Origin: Candidatus Sigynarchaeota archaeon
Lineage (GTDB): Archaea; Asgardarchaeota; Jordarchaeia; Jordarchaeales; Jordarchaeaceae
NCBI GenBank assembly: GCA_030587505.1
Contig: JAUQYY010000080.1
Coordinates: 1-9,752 of the forward strand
Direction of reading: 5' to 3'
Length of the DNA: 9,752 bases
How positions within the stretch are numbered: position 1 is the stretch's first letter; each line of letters opens with the position of its first letter. This document shows, piece by piece, positions 1 to 6,101 of this stretch. The notes below the pieces were generated by a model that was not told the DNA's origin, ran no database searches, and saw only the letters and a program-made list of their open reading frames with translations. Position numbers and translations under genes: made by a program.

Positions 1-945
1 TTTTTCTGCTTCTTCTTCGGTGGCGTTGCACTCCGCAATTATTTTCTGCTTAAGCTCCTTTTTGGTGAGGGTTTTTCTTCCCTTTTTTTCTGCTTCCCTC
101 AAGATTTTTTTGATTTTTTTGAATGGAATCTTTTTGGTTCCGTGGATGCGTTTCCTGCTTGTTCCAAGGTAGCTTAACTCGCCGTTTTCTTCTAGTTCCC
201 ACTCTTCGCGCTGCATTATTTCGAAGCTGTCGGGTATTTCTGTGTAGGTGAACTCTTCTTCCTCGAAGCCGGGTGGGCCCTTTTTTCTGCCTGTGCTTTT
301 GAATATTCTGTAGAGCTTGTGGTGTTTTAGCGGCTTGTACTCGGGTCTTTTGAAGATTCTGTCGGCTTCGTCCCGGTTTTTCTTCTCTTCTTCTGATGTT
401 TCGAAGGCGGTGTACTTTTCTATGAGGTTTTTCGCCTGCTTCCAGGTGTATCCTTTGCGTAGCAGTCCGCGTATCAGAGTTTTCCTGCTTAGCACTTTCT
501 GGTTGTGTTCGTGGTAGACTTCTCTGATTCTCTTCTCGTGCACGTCGTCCTCGTGGAGCGGGTAGTCCAGAACGTACTTCCTGACCTCCGAATTCCTAAT
601 ATCGTCGAAGACGTAGTTGAGAAGGAAATCCCCTTCCCGCTCTACCCAGTATTCCTCGTTTGCCATGATGAAACGATCTCTGTCGTTTTTGCATGGTCGT
701 GGGTCCGTGCTAACCTCGTCTATGATTCCCCTCAACCAGCACTCGGATATCATTTTTTCAGCCTGCTCGCGGGTGTACCCCTTTCTCATTATCTGTTCTC
801 TCAGCTCGTGGCGGTAGAGCAGCCTCTGTGCGATGTGATCCTCGTTGTAGTCGTAGTTCCACTGTTCCTCCTCGTCTAGAGGGATTTTGCGCGTGGAACC
901 GTGTGTGAAGAATATTGTTCTAACTAGCTGTTCAACCTCGTCCAT
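1..945 (-). CDS. Charged hypothetical protein with helical repeats (3' end off window)
   Basis: A stop-free minus-strand frame starts at ATG 945-943 and is still open at base 1, giving 315 residues; the C terminus lies outside the window. I do not recognise the family. The protein is very rich in Glu, Lys and Arg, has no signal peptide and no membrane segment, so it is probably cytosolic. A degenerate motif, roughly EL-x4-I-x4-G-x-T-x-EQAEK, appears at about residues 47-65, 157-174 and 297-315, the last cut by the edge. The first copy continues into 'WLRGIIDEV', which looks like the end of a small winged-helix-like module; this is inference. The start overlaps the end of the upstream gene by 14 nt, and AAGGTG lies about 8 nt before the ATG, so translational coupling is likely. 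The long open frame and its Glu/Lys codon pattern make it much more credible than the plus-strand frames opposite it. Confidence 0.8.
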   Translation of the reverse strand, partial: MDEVEQLVRTIFFTHGSTRKIPLDEEEQWNYDYNEDHIAQRLLYRHELREQIMRKGYTREQAEKMISECWLRGIIDEVSTDPRPCKNDRDRFIMANEEYWVEREGDFLLNYVFDDIRNSEVRKYVLDYPLHEDDVHEKRIREVYHEHNQKVLSRKTLIRGLLRKGYTWKQAKNLIEKYTAFETSEEEKKNRDEADRIFKRPEYKPLKHHKLYRIFKSTGRKKGPPGFEEEEFTYTEIPDSFEIMQREEWELEENGELSYLGTSRKRIHGTKKIPFKKIKKILREAEKKGRKTLTKKELKQKIIAECNATEEEAEK

Positions 946-1093
946 TACAGGGCACCTTTTCCGGTTTTTCGAACCACTCGAACCGCCATTCGACGCTAAT
1001 TATCCCTTCCTTCTCCTTTCCGAAATATATCCGTGCGGGTTCGGGTGGACTGACTTCAATTCCCATATCGGTGAGTTCGATGTATTTCTTCAT
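932..1093 (-). CDS. Small hypothetical protein
   Basis: A 53-residue frame begins at ATG 1093-1091 (MKKYIELTDMGIEV...) and ends with TGA at 932-934. It overlaps the start of the next minus-strand gene by 14 nt, which argues that both belong to one transcript. It is hydrophilic, with an aromatic and acidic C-terminal half (EWRFEWFEKPEK), and matches no family I recognise. The same frame is open to another ATG at 1207, which would add 38 strongly basic residues of low-complexity character. I prefer the shorter start because that extension differs in composition from the rest, but neither ATG has a clear ribosome binding site. The TGA terminator shows that this genome also uses TGA as a normal stop. 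Confidence 0.5.
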   Translation of the reverse strand: MKKYIELTDMGIEVSPPEPARIYFGKEKEGIISVEWRFEWFEKPEKVPCNGRG

Positions 1094-1495
1094 TAATTTT
1101 CTTGACGTGTTTTTCCTTTCTAATTTCCACGATTTCGAAGTTAAGGTTCTTTTAGCGTTTGGTACGCTACGAATCCTATGTCTCGGTTTAGGGGTGTGAT
1201 GTACCATGATGTTGTGGTCTTTTGGGAATGGATTTTTTGTAGTTTTTGTGGGTTAGCGGTTGTGGTTAGATATCTCCGCATCCTGAGGGGAGGTTGATTA
1301 GTGTTCCTTTTTTTCGCGAGTGGTAGTTAAAGGTATAGGTAGGTTTGATTCATACCAATAGGAGTGCCATGGACAGATATCTTACCAGAAACGCAAATAT
1401 GAATAGAGAGCTGTTTCCACGACGATGAGGCTAGATGCAAAAGTGAAGTTTAAATGTTTAAACACCGTGTAGAAAATAGTGACGGAGATGGTGGT
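1094..1495. other. Divergent intergenic region
   Basis: This is about 400 bases between the minus-strand pair and the plus-strand pair. I see no convincing gene: short frames on either strand lack ribosome binding sites and resemble no protein. The region should hold promoters for both directions. It contains two copies of the 8-base palindrome AGATATCT (1268-1275 and 1375-1382) and the larger palindrome at 1448-1463, annotated separately. If the minus-strand gene starts at 1207 instead of 1093, the left 114 bases would be coding. Confidence 0.5.
1448..1463 (+). promoter_or_regulatory. Palindrome overlapping a possible TATA box
   Basis: GTTTAAA and TTTAAAC form a perfect inverted repeat separated by TG. 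The AT-rich centre resembles an archaeal TATA box and lies about 33-48 bases upstream of the preferred start at 1496. A transcription start near 1478-1485 would then leave a short leader containing GGAGATGGTGG. A dyad over a TATA element is a typical place for a repressor to block TBP. Promoter and operator roles are both inferred. Confidence 0.35.
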
Positions 1496-1792
1496 ATGCC
1501 CGGTAAAGAAAGAGACAGAGAAAGAGTAGCAAATGAAGGTAGGGGAGAGAACTTGGAGAAGGTAAACGAGGTTGAGGTGCGTCTCTCGGGAATGGTGGTC
1601 CACTTGAAGGGGGAGTTTGAGGATGAGGAGGAGGTCGGTCCTCTGATAGCTTTTCTAAAAAAGAGGGGAGAAATTCCAAGAGGAAATTATAGGATTATAG
1701 CGCATGACAGAGTTCTTCCAGAGTCGGCGAAACTCAAGGAGTTGGAAAAACCGACGGTTGATACTAGACGACTCTTTCTATTCAAGATCTAA
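1496..1792 (+). CDS. Small charged hypothetical protein
   Basis: The preferred start is ATG 1496 (MPGKERDRERV...), giving 98 residues. It directly follows the purine-rich GGAGATGGTGG, which can act as a ribosome binding site. The frame is open to ATG 1454, but that codon overlaps the probable TATA element, so the longer form is less likely. The first 25 residues are highly charged. A region around residues 28-90 alternates beta-like and acidic stretches (VEVRLSGMVVHLKGEF, then an EDEEEVGPLIAFLKK helix), suggesting a small folded domain. I recognise no family and see no cysteines or membrane segment. The stop is 16 nt before the ATG of the membrane protein gene, so the two probably share a transcript. 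Confidence 0.55.
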   Translation: MPGKERDRERVANEGRGENLEKVNEVEVRLSGMVVHLKGEFEDEEEVGPLIAFLKKRGEIPRGNYRIIAHDRVLPESAKLKELEKPTVDTRRLFLFKI

Positions 1793-1808
1793 GAACTGTT
1801 TTTCAGTG

Positions 1809-2417
1809 ATGGCTTTGACGGAGAAGAAGCCCTTAGAGTTTCAGGCGGAAATGCTAACTGAGGAGAGGAACCGAATAGTTACTGTTGGGAGTATAATCGT
1901 AGCTGCTTTATCCATAATAATTCCAGTTTCCACCAGTCTTATGGCTCAGCTCTTCGTACAGCCCCAAATAGTGATAGCGGAAATCGCGCTGAGCTTGAGC
2001 CTGCCCGTAAGGTTATCATTTCTGCAAATAGTGATGAGTAATACTTTCATGATTCTCGCTCTAGTTTCCACCTTATTCAGTATACTTCCCCTCTACCCTT
2101 ATATTGACAAAACTACGTACTATGAGAAGTACGCTGATTCAATCACGGAGAATGATTCAGAAACCGAGAGGCTCATCACGACTTTGCACCGCCTTATTAC
2201 CCGTGAATACAAGCTAAAAATTACCCGCGTGCCCCATGATTCGAGGGCGGTTTACATTCAGAGTATGGAAAAGTCGAACTCAATCAAGGCGTGGGGGCTT
2301 GCAGTTGGCATCCTTCTCCTCTCTGTAGGATTTTTCGTAACCGTTCTCCTGATGTTCCATGTTCTATCCACTGCTTCTTTTTTCACGGCAATTATGTACA
2401 AAAGTCTCATTTCATAA
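1809..2417 (+). CDS. Hypothetical membrane protein
   Basis: The protein has 202 residues when started at ATG 1809 (MALTEKKPLEF...), 16 nt after the preceding stop. The frame is open back to 1704, but that part overlaps the upstream gene and looks non-coding. Hydrophobic segments lie at about residues 23-46, 54-67 (shorter and less certain), 73-99 and 165-190. A hydrophilic, charged loop of about 65 residues (100-164) sits between the third and last segments and contains a helix-like ETERLITTLHRLITREY stretch. The charged N terminus before the first segment is probably cytoplasmic. No enzymatic motif is visible and I do not recognise the family. No clear ribosome binding site precedes the ATG; GTG at 1806 is an alternative start. 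Pairing with the small charged protein upstream suggests a two-gene unit of unknown function. Confidence 0.65.
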   Translation: MALTEKKPLEFQAEMLTEERNRIVTVGSIIVAALSIIIPVSTSLMAQLFVQPQIVIAEIALSLSLPVRLSFLQIVMSNTFMILALVSTLFSILPLYPYIDKTTYYEKYADSITENDSETERLITTLHRLITREYKLKITRVPHDSRAVYIQSMEKSNSIKAWGLAVGILLLSVGFFVTVLLMFHVLSTASFFTAIMYKSLIS

Positions 2418-2807
2418 CTCCTAGAGCAGTTGGACTTCTTGTTCATAAAATCTTTTTCTTAGCCTCATGTTCGCTACCTATTCTAGCTCACTTTAATCTG
2501 GGTGATGCAGATCGTCTGAGTTTTGTGCTTAGAATCAATGAGGCGCTTTCCAGATTTGGAAACTTAAACCATGGTCTGACCAAACGAATCTACATCCTCT
2601 AAGAAGACCGAATGGTAAATTTTATTAGATGTGAAACTTGATTAGAGTTGGTTCTGAAGACGCTTGCCCCCGCCCTTGGGACGAGTCTGAACGGTGACTG
2701 GTCTGGCGGGTGTTAAAGCTGATTGTGTAGACACCGTTGGTTGGAAATGGTTCGACAGGAAACGTTTAATGTTGTGAGCGCCGTGTGGAAGGCACGAGGT
2801 GTTGGCT
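2418..2807 (+). other. Intergenic region and leader upstream of mvhD
   Basis: No convincing gene is present in these 390 bases. A frame that continues from inside the membrane gene to 2602 is in a shifted register and looks like a shadow. A T-rich run at 2450-2458 could end the membrane-gene transcript. An AT-rich stretch around 2614-2626 (AAATTTTATTA) resembles a TATA box for the downstream cluster and would give a leader of about 160 nt, long for an archaeal mRNA. From about 2660 to 2790 the sequence is markedly more GC-rich and can fold (see 2690-2738). Confidence 0.4.
2690..2738 (+). promoter_or_regulatory. Possible stem-loop in the mvhD leader
   Basis: AACGGTG (2690-2696) is complementary to CACCGTT (2732-2738), a 7-bp stem. 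After one A-A mismatch the helix can continue for about three pairs, closing a loop of roughly 27 nt. No tRNA or riboswitch class could be recognised. It could be a structured leader, part of a small RNA or chance. Confidence 0.25.
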
Positions 2808-3236
2808 TTGAGTAAGGGTGAGAAAGAGGAGTTTGACCCGAAGATTGTTGCTTTTTGCTGTAACTGGTGTAGTTACGCTGGAGCTGATCTGGCTGGTGTT
2901 AGCAGGTTTCAGTATCCTCCGACGATTAGAGTGATTAGGGTTATGTGTTCGGGTAGGATTGAGCCTGTCTTTATTCTTAAGGCGTTTGAGGCTGGGGCTG
3001 ACGGTGTGCTGGTTTCGGGTTGCCACATTGGGGACTGCCACTACATTGATGGAAATGTGAATGCGGAGAAGAGGGTTAAAGCGACCATGAAAATCTTGGA
3101 CCTGATTGGGTTAGGTTCGGATAGGCTTAGGTTGGAGTGGATATCCGCTTCGGAGGGTATGAAGTTCGCGGAGGTAGTTAGAGACTTTACGGAGAAGATT
3201 AAGGAGCTTGGCCCTAGCCCCCTGCGCAAAAACTAG
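2808..3236 (+). CDS. mvhD: MvhD-type iron-sulfur subunit, all-cysteine copy
   Basis: This is the delta subunit of F420-non-reducing hydrogenase/heterodisulfide reductase systems, a small [2Fe-2S] protein that carries electrons from a hydrogenase or dehydrogenase to HdrA in the cytoplasm. The 142-residue product shows the family signatures: CCNWCSYAGADLAG (Cys17, 18, 21), MCSGR (Cys47), GCHIGDCHY (Cys72, 77) and the C-terminal 'ELGPSPLR'. Length is normal. I choose TTG 2808 because GAGGT ends 7 nt upstream, the same arrangement as its selenoprotein paralogue, and the protein then begins MSKGEKEEFDPKIVAF, as is usual for the family. GTG 2799 would add three residues. It is the first gene of the electron-transfer cluster and contains no in-frame TGA, so it is the cysteine counterpart of the gene at 5680. 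Confidence 0.93.
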   Translation: MSKGEKEEFDPKIVAFCCNWCSYAGADLAGVSRFQYPPTIRVIRVMCSGRIEPVFILKAFEAGADGVLVSGCHIGDCHYIDGNVNAEKRVKATMKILDLIGLGSDRLRLEWISASEGMKFAEVVRDFTEKIKELGPSPLRKN

Positions 3237-3277
3237 GAAGGTTTTCTCTCTAAGGATGCGGTTGGGTAGGCTAAAGC

Positions 3278-3285
3278 TTATTAAA
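3278..3285 (+). promoter_or_regulatory. Possible internal TATA box
   Basis: TTATTAAA, preceded by AAAGC, stands in the 113-base gap after mvhD and about 70 bases before the small gene. A transcript starting about 25 bases downstream, near 3308, would carry the small gene and hdrA. It resembles an archaeal TATA element but rests on composition and position only. Confidence 0.22.
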
Positions 3286-3349
3286 CTTGGCTTGATTGGT
3301 GTCAAGGAATGCTCACCGGTTTGATAAGGGCACGAGTGGTGCTTGGTGA

Positions 3350-3538
3350 ATGAGTAAGAAGATAGAGCTGAGCGAGGACGAGCAAGTCCTCGTGAAGGAG
3401 ATAATGGAAGAATTGGGCTTGAAAGGCGGTAAGGACAAGCGGCTGGTTTCGAAAATCGGCAAGAGGACTAACTTTGACAGGCGAAGGATGGTCGTTGCGA
3501 TTAAACGAGCGCTTATTGGGAGAGAACCTCATGAGTAG
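3350..3538 (+). CDS. Small basic hypothetical protein in the hdr cluster
   Basis: A 62-residue protein (MSKKIELSEDEQVLV...) lies between mvhD and hdrA on the same strand, 113 nt after the former and 47 nt before the latter. It is rich in Lys, Arg and Glu, has no Cys and no membrane segment. It probably forms two helices: an acidic one (residues 7-23) and a basic one (about 43-58, FDRRRMVVAIKRALIG), joined by a Gly/Lys-rich link. A weak GGTG lies about 8 nt before the ATG. I do not recognise the family. The context suggests a small partner or assembly factor of the Hdr proteins, but its basic character would also fit nucleic-acid binding. The consistent frame and position support a real gene. 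Confidence 0.6.
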   Translation: MSKKIELSEDEQVLVKEIMEELGLKGGKDKRLVSKIGKRTNFDRRRMVVAIKRALIGREPHE

Positions 3539-3585
3539 CCCAATTCGATTCGAGTCCGGTTCAGAACTGGAGGTGGTTGCCACAG

Positions 3586-5547
3586 ATGAGTAATAATGAG
3601 AAAACTGCATCGGAACCTGTTATCGGTGTCTACGTTTGCGAGTGAGGCGTTAACATAGGAGGCGTCGTTGACTGCGAAGCGGTGGCGGAGTATGCGAGTA
3701 AACTGCCAAACGTGAAAACGGCGAAGACCTACTCGTTTTTCTGCTCGGATCCGGGACAGAACATAATAAAGGAAGACATCGAGAAACTCGGGTTGAACAG
3801 GGTCGTGGTGGCTTCCTGCACCCCCAAGACGCACGAACCAACCTACAGGGCGCTCCTGCAGAGCGCTGGAATAAGCCCCTACTACTTCCAAATGGTGAAC
3901 CTCCGAGAGCACTGCTCGTGGGTTCACTACAACGACCCGGAGGCAGCAACAGAAAAAGCGAAACACCTCGTAGCCGCGGGTGTGGCTAGAGCCCGCCTAT
4001 TGGAGGATGTGCCTCAGAGAATCGTCAAGGTGGAGCCGGCGGTGATGGTGATCGGAGCGGGAATCGCGGGGATTAGCGCAGCGATTGCGGTGGCGAACCA
4101 TGGGTTGAAGGTTTACCTCGTGGAGCGAAAGCCCACGATAGGTGGGATGATGGCTCAGCTCGACAGAACGTTTGCTACTGATGACTGTGCTATCTGAATA
4201 TTGGCTCCGAAGATGGTTGAGGCCGCCAAACACCCGAACATCGAGCTTTTGACCTACACCGAGGTGAAGAGCGTTAAGGGCAGCCCGGGTGACTTTACGG
4301 TGACTCTGCTCAAGAAGCCGAGGTACGTGGATGAGAGCAAGTGTACAGGGTGCGGAGCGTGCTCCGAGAAGTGCCCCGTTGAGGTTCCCGACGAGTTCAA
4401 CTACGGGCTCGGAACAAGGAAGGCGATATACATTCCCTTCTCGCAGGCGGTGCCGAAGGTTGCCCTGATATCTATGGAGGACTGTATTCAGTGCAAGTCG
4501 TGTGAGCGACAGTGTCTCGCCGGCGCGATCGACTACGAACAGAAGCCCCAAGAAGTCGAGGTCAAGGTCGGGGCGATAATTGTAGCCACGGGCATAGACA
4601 TGTATGACGCTGCCGAGCGGGGAGACTACGGGTACGGAGTCTACGAGAATGTGATCACGCAGGTCGAACTGGAGCGTATGCTCAGCCCAACCGGGCCCAC
4701 GGACGGACACGTGTACAGGATTTCTGACAGAAAGGTGCCGAAGCGAATCGCCATGATTCAGTGTGTGGGGTCGAGAGACGTAAAGACTAATCCCTACTGC
4801 TCCGAGGTCTGCTGCATGGTGGCCATGAAGAACGCGAAGTTGATAAAGCAGCACGACCCAGACACGGAGGTAACAATATACTACATGGATATGAGGGCGG
4901 TGGACGAGGGACACGAAGAGTACTACACCGGAGTCAGGGGACACGGAGTGAAATTCGTACGGGGCAATGTGGCTAGGGTAAGAGAAGACCCGGAAACCAA
5001 GAATCTCCTGCTGCGAGTCGAAGACACTCTAACTGGTGAAATAAAAACGGTTGAGGCCGACCTGCTGGTTCTCTCAACCGCGGTGGTGCCCTCAAAAACG
5101 GGAACAGAACTCGGAGCGATTCTTGGGATTGATAAGGCTGCGAGCGGATTCCTGAAGCCGATACACACCGGGCTTAACCCGCAGGAGACAAAGACGCGCG
5201 CCGTTTACATTTGCGGCACAGCCCAGGGGCCCAAGGATATATCCTACTCCGTGTCCTCAGCCAAGGCGGCGGCGTCGGCCGCAACGGCGTGGTGCCTCGC
5301 AGGGGAACAGACACTCGAACTCATAACCCCGGTGGTTAAAGAGGAGCTGTGCGTCGGGTGCAGGAGATGCGAAAGAAACTGCCCATTCGGAGCCATAAAA
5401 GTGATAGACGGCGTCGCGAAAGTGGACGAAGCAAGCTGCAAGGGCTGTGGCATCTGCGTCGCGTCGTGCCCGGCTCACGCCTTGGATCTCAGGTACTACC
5501 GCGACAAGCAGTTGGAGGAAGAGGTAACAGCGATCGTGCAATCGTAG
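3586..5547 (+). CDS. hdrA: Heterodisulfide reductase subunit A, selenoprotein with two Sec
   Basis: HdrA is the FAD and iron-sulfur core of soluble Hdr complexes, which in methanogens splits electron pairs between ferredoxin and a heterodisulfide. Read through TGA 3643 and TGA 4195, the frame gives 653 residues, the normal length. Domains in order: N-terminal cluster domain (Cys18-x-Sec20, FFCSDPG Cys53, ASCTPKTHEP Cys78, REHCSW Cys110); Rossmann FAD motif GAGIAG (157-162); DDCAI-Sec204-ILAPKMVE; inserted ferredoxin domain (Cys253/256/259/263 and 300/303/306/310); QCVGSRD...CSEVCCMVAMKNA (393-414); C-terminal ferredoxin domain (Cys589/592/595/599 and 618/621/624/628). Both TGAs replace cysteines conserved in HdrA. 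GGAGGTG ends 10 nt before ATG 3586. A SECIS candidate follows the TAG. Simple ORF calling would split it into two fragments and lose the N terminus. Conserved protein sequence on both sides of each TGA rules against a pseudogene. Confidence 0.95.
3643..3645 (+). other. In-frame TGA, predicted Sec20 of HdrA
   Basis: The codon lies between 'GVYVCE' and 'GVNIGGVVD'. HdrA proteins normally have Cys-x-Cys-Gly here, part of the N-terminal iron-sulfur site, so TGA stands at the second cysteine. The frame is correct from ATG 3586 with its ribosome binding site and continues without another interruption for 183 codons. Confidence 0.9.
4195..4197 (+). other. In-frame TGA, predicted Sec204 of HdrA
   Basis: The codon lies between 'FATDDCAI' and 'ILAPKMVE'. 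The family pattern is D-C-[SA]-I-C-I-L-x-P-K-M-V-E, so TGA again falls exactly on a conserved cysteine. Selenocysteine in HdrA is known from some methanogens, which supports the reading. Confidence 0.93.
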
Positions 5548-5548
5548 A

Positions 5549-5624
5549 GTCCTTATGCCTGATGATTCCACCAGCGAAAGCGCTGACTGGTGGATGAAAG
5601 CTCTGGTTAGCAAACCAGAAGGAC
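5549..5624 (+). promoter_or_regulatory. Candidate SECIS element of hdrA (3' UTR)
   Basis: It begins 2 nt after the hdrA stop. The core is ATGA at 5562-5565, an 8-bp helix (T5567-G5574 with C5587-A5594) and TGA at 5595-5597. G5564-A5597 and A5565-G5596 can form tandem sheared pairs next to a U-U. The apical loop CGAAAGCGCTGA has AAA 11 nt after ATGA. A second hairpin (TCTGGTT, loop AGCA, AACCAGA, 5602-5619) and an outer helix (GTCCTT 5549-5554 with AAGGAC 5619-5624, sharing base 5619) would make a three-way junction. Alternatively the tip can fold as CAGCG-AAAG-CGCTG. Such a fold would recruit the Sec insertion machinery for both hdrA UGAs. Position and match to the second element support it; the function is inferred. 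Confidence 0.75.
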
Positions 5625-5679
5625 AAAACTATCCCCTTAATATGGATAAAGAAAAGGAGCGGATGTTGGAGGATAACAG

Positions 5680-6084
5680 TTGAACTACCAGGTTATATTG
5701 TATGCGTGCTGGAAGTGAGGTTACGGAGCGGCGGATCTCACGGGTGTCTCTAGGGTCTCCTATGATCCATCGATTAGAATCGTGCGTTTAAGATGCGCCG
5801 GTCGAATCGACAGCACGTTGTTGCTTGAGCCGATTTGCAAGGGTGCCGACGGCGTAATGGTTGTCGGGTGACACATCGGTGAGTGTGACTTCGAAACTGG
5901 GAATATTATGGCGGAGAAACACGTAAACTTTGTCAGACGTATACTGGAGAGACGCGGACTCGGCGCAGACAGGGTGAACATGTACCACTGTTCCGCTGCG
6001 GAGGTCAGCCGATTCAAAGAGTCCGTTGAGGACATGATGAAGAAGCTTGAGAAGCTGGGGCCAAACCCTCTGCGTGAGCAATAA
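5680..6084 (+). CDS. vhuD: VhuD/MvhD-type iron-sulfur subunit, selenoprotein with two Sec
   Basis: This is a second delta subunit, which hands electrons to HdrA through a [2Fe-2S] cluster. Reading through TGA 5716 and TGA 5869 gives 134 residues: YACWK-Sec13-GYGAADLTGVSR, RLRCAGR (Cys39), Cys53, MVVG-Sec64-HIGEC (Cys69), MYHCSAAE (Cys104) and the C-terminal KLGPNPLRE. Aligned with the all-Cys copy at 2808, Sec13 matches Cys21 and Sec64 matches Cys72. Start: TTG 5680, with GGAGG ending 7 nt upstream and an in-frame TAA at 5674-5676, so the start cannot lie further left. Conventional ORF calling misses this gene because the longest TGA-free piece is short. It sits between two SECIS candidates, 132 nt after hdrA. 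The symbol follows the methanogen selenoprotein VhuD; the hydrogenase partner is not in the window, so the true donor is unknown. Confidence 0.92.
5716..5718 (+). other. In-frame TGA, predicted Sec13 of VhuD
   Basis: The codon lies in 'YACWK-TGA-GYGAADLTG', opposite the third cysteine of CCNWC in the upstream all-Cys paralogue. It stands only 12 codons after the TTG start, so without recoding no product would be made. Confidence 0.9.
5869..5871 (+). other. In-frame TGA, predicted Sec64 of VhuD
   Basis: The codon lies in 'MVVG-TGA-HIGEC', where the upstream paralogue reads LVSG-Cys-HIGDC. The identity on both sides of the TGA leaves little doubt that a selenium-for-sulfur substitution is encoded. 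Confidence 0.92.
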
Positions 6085-6101
6085 TAGTTCCGGTTACCCT
6101 C

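Noticed and set aside
505..879. Plus-strand open frames at 317-517, 505-879 and 617-817
   Set aside because: They lie opposite the continuous minus-strand frame 945-1 and have the Phe/Leu/Val-rich composition typical of antisense shadows of Glu/Lys-rich genes.
1382..1679. Minus-strand frames 1382-1603 and 1458-1679
   Set aside because: They are antisense to the small gene at 1496-1792. Proline/serine-rich and low-complexity sequence without start signals suggests shadows.
2291..2602. 103-residue plus-strand open frame
   Set aside because: It starts inside the membrane protein gene in another register, has no ribosome binding site and no recognisable sequence character.
2690..2760. Possible tRNA, because GGTTCGA-like sequence occurs near 2749
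   Set aside because: No acceptor stem, anticodon arm or D-arm can be built around it.
3997..4944. 315-residue minus-strand open frame opposite hdrA
   Set aside because: Its His/Arg/Leu/Val-rich sequence resembles no protein and it runs antisense to strongly conserved hdrA codons, so it is a shadow.
3682..5547. Reading hdrA as two separate genes or a pseudogene broken by stop codons
   Set aside because: Both TGAs sit on conserved cysteines, the protein is conserved on both sides, there is no frameshift, and the neighbouring vhuD shows the same pattern. Neither fragment has a ribosome binding site of its own.
5716..5871. TGA reassigned to tryptophan or another amino acid genome-wide
   Set aside because: The TGAs align with Cys, not Trp; TGG is used for Trp; and TGA ends other genes in the window (932-934 and 7658-7660).
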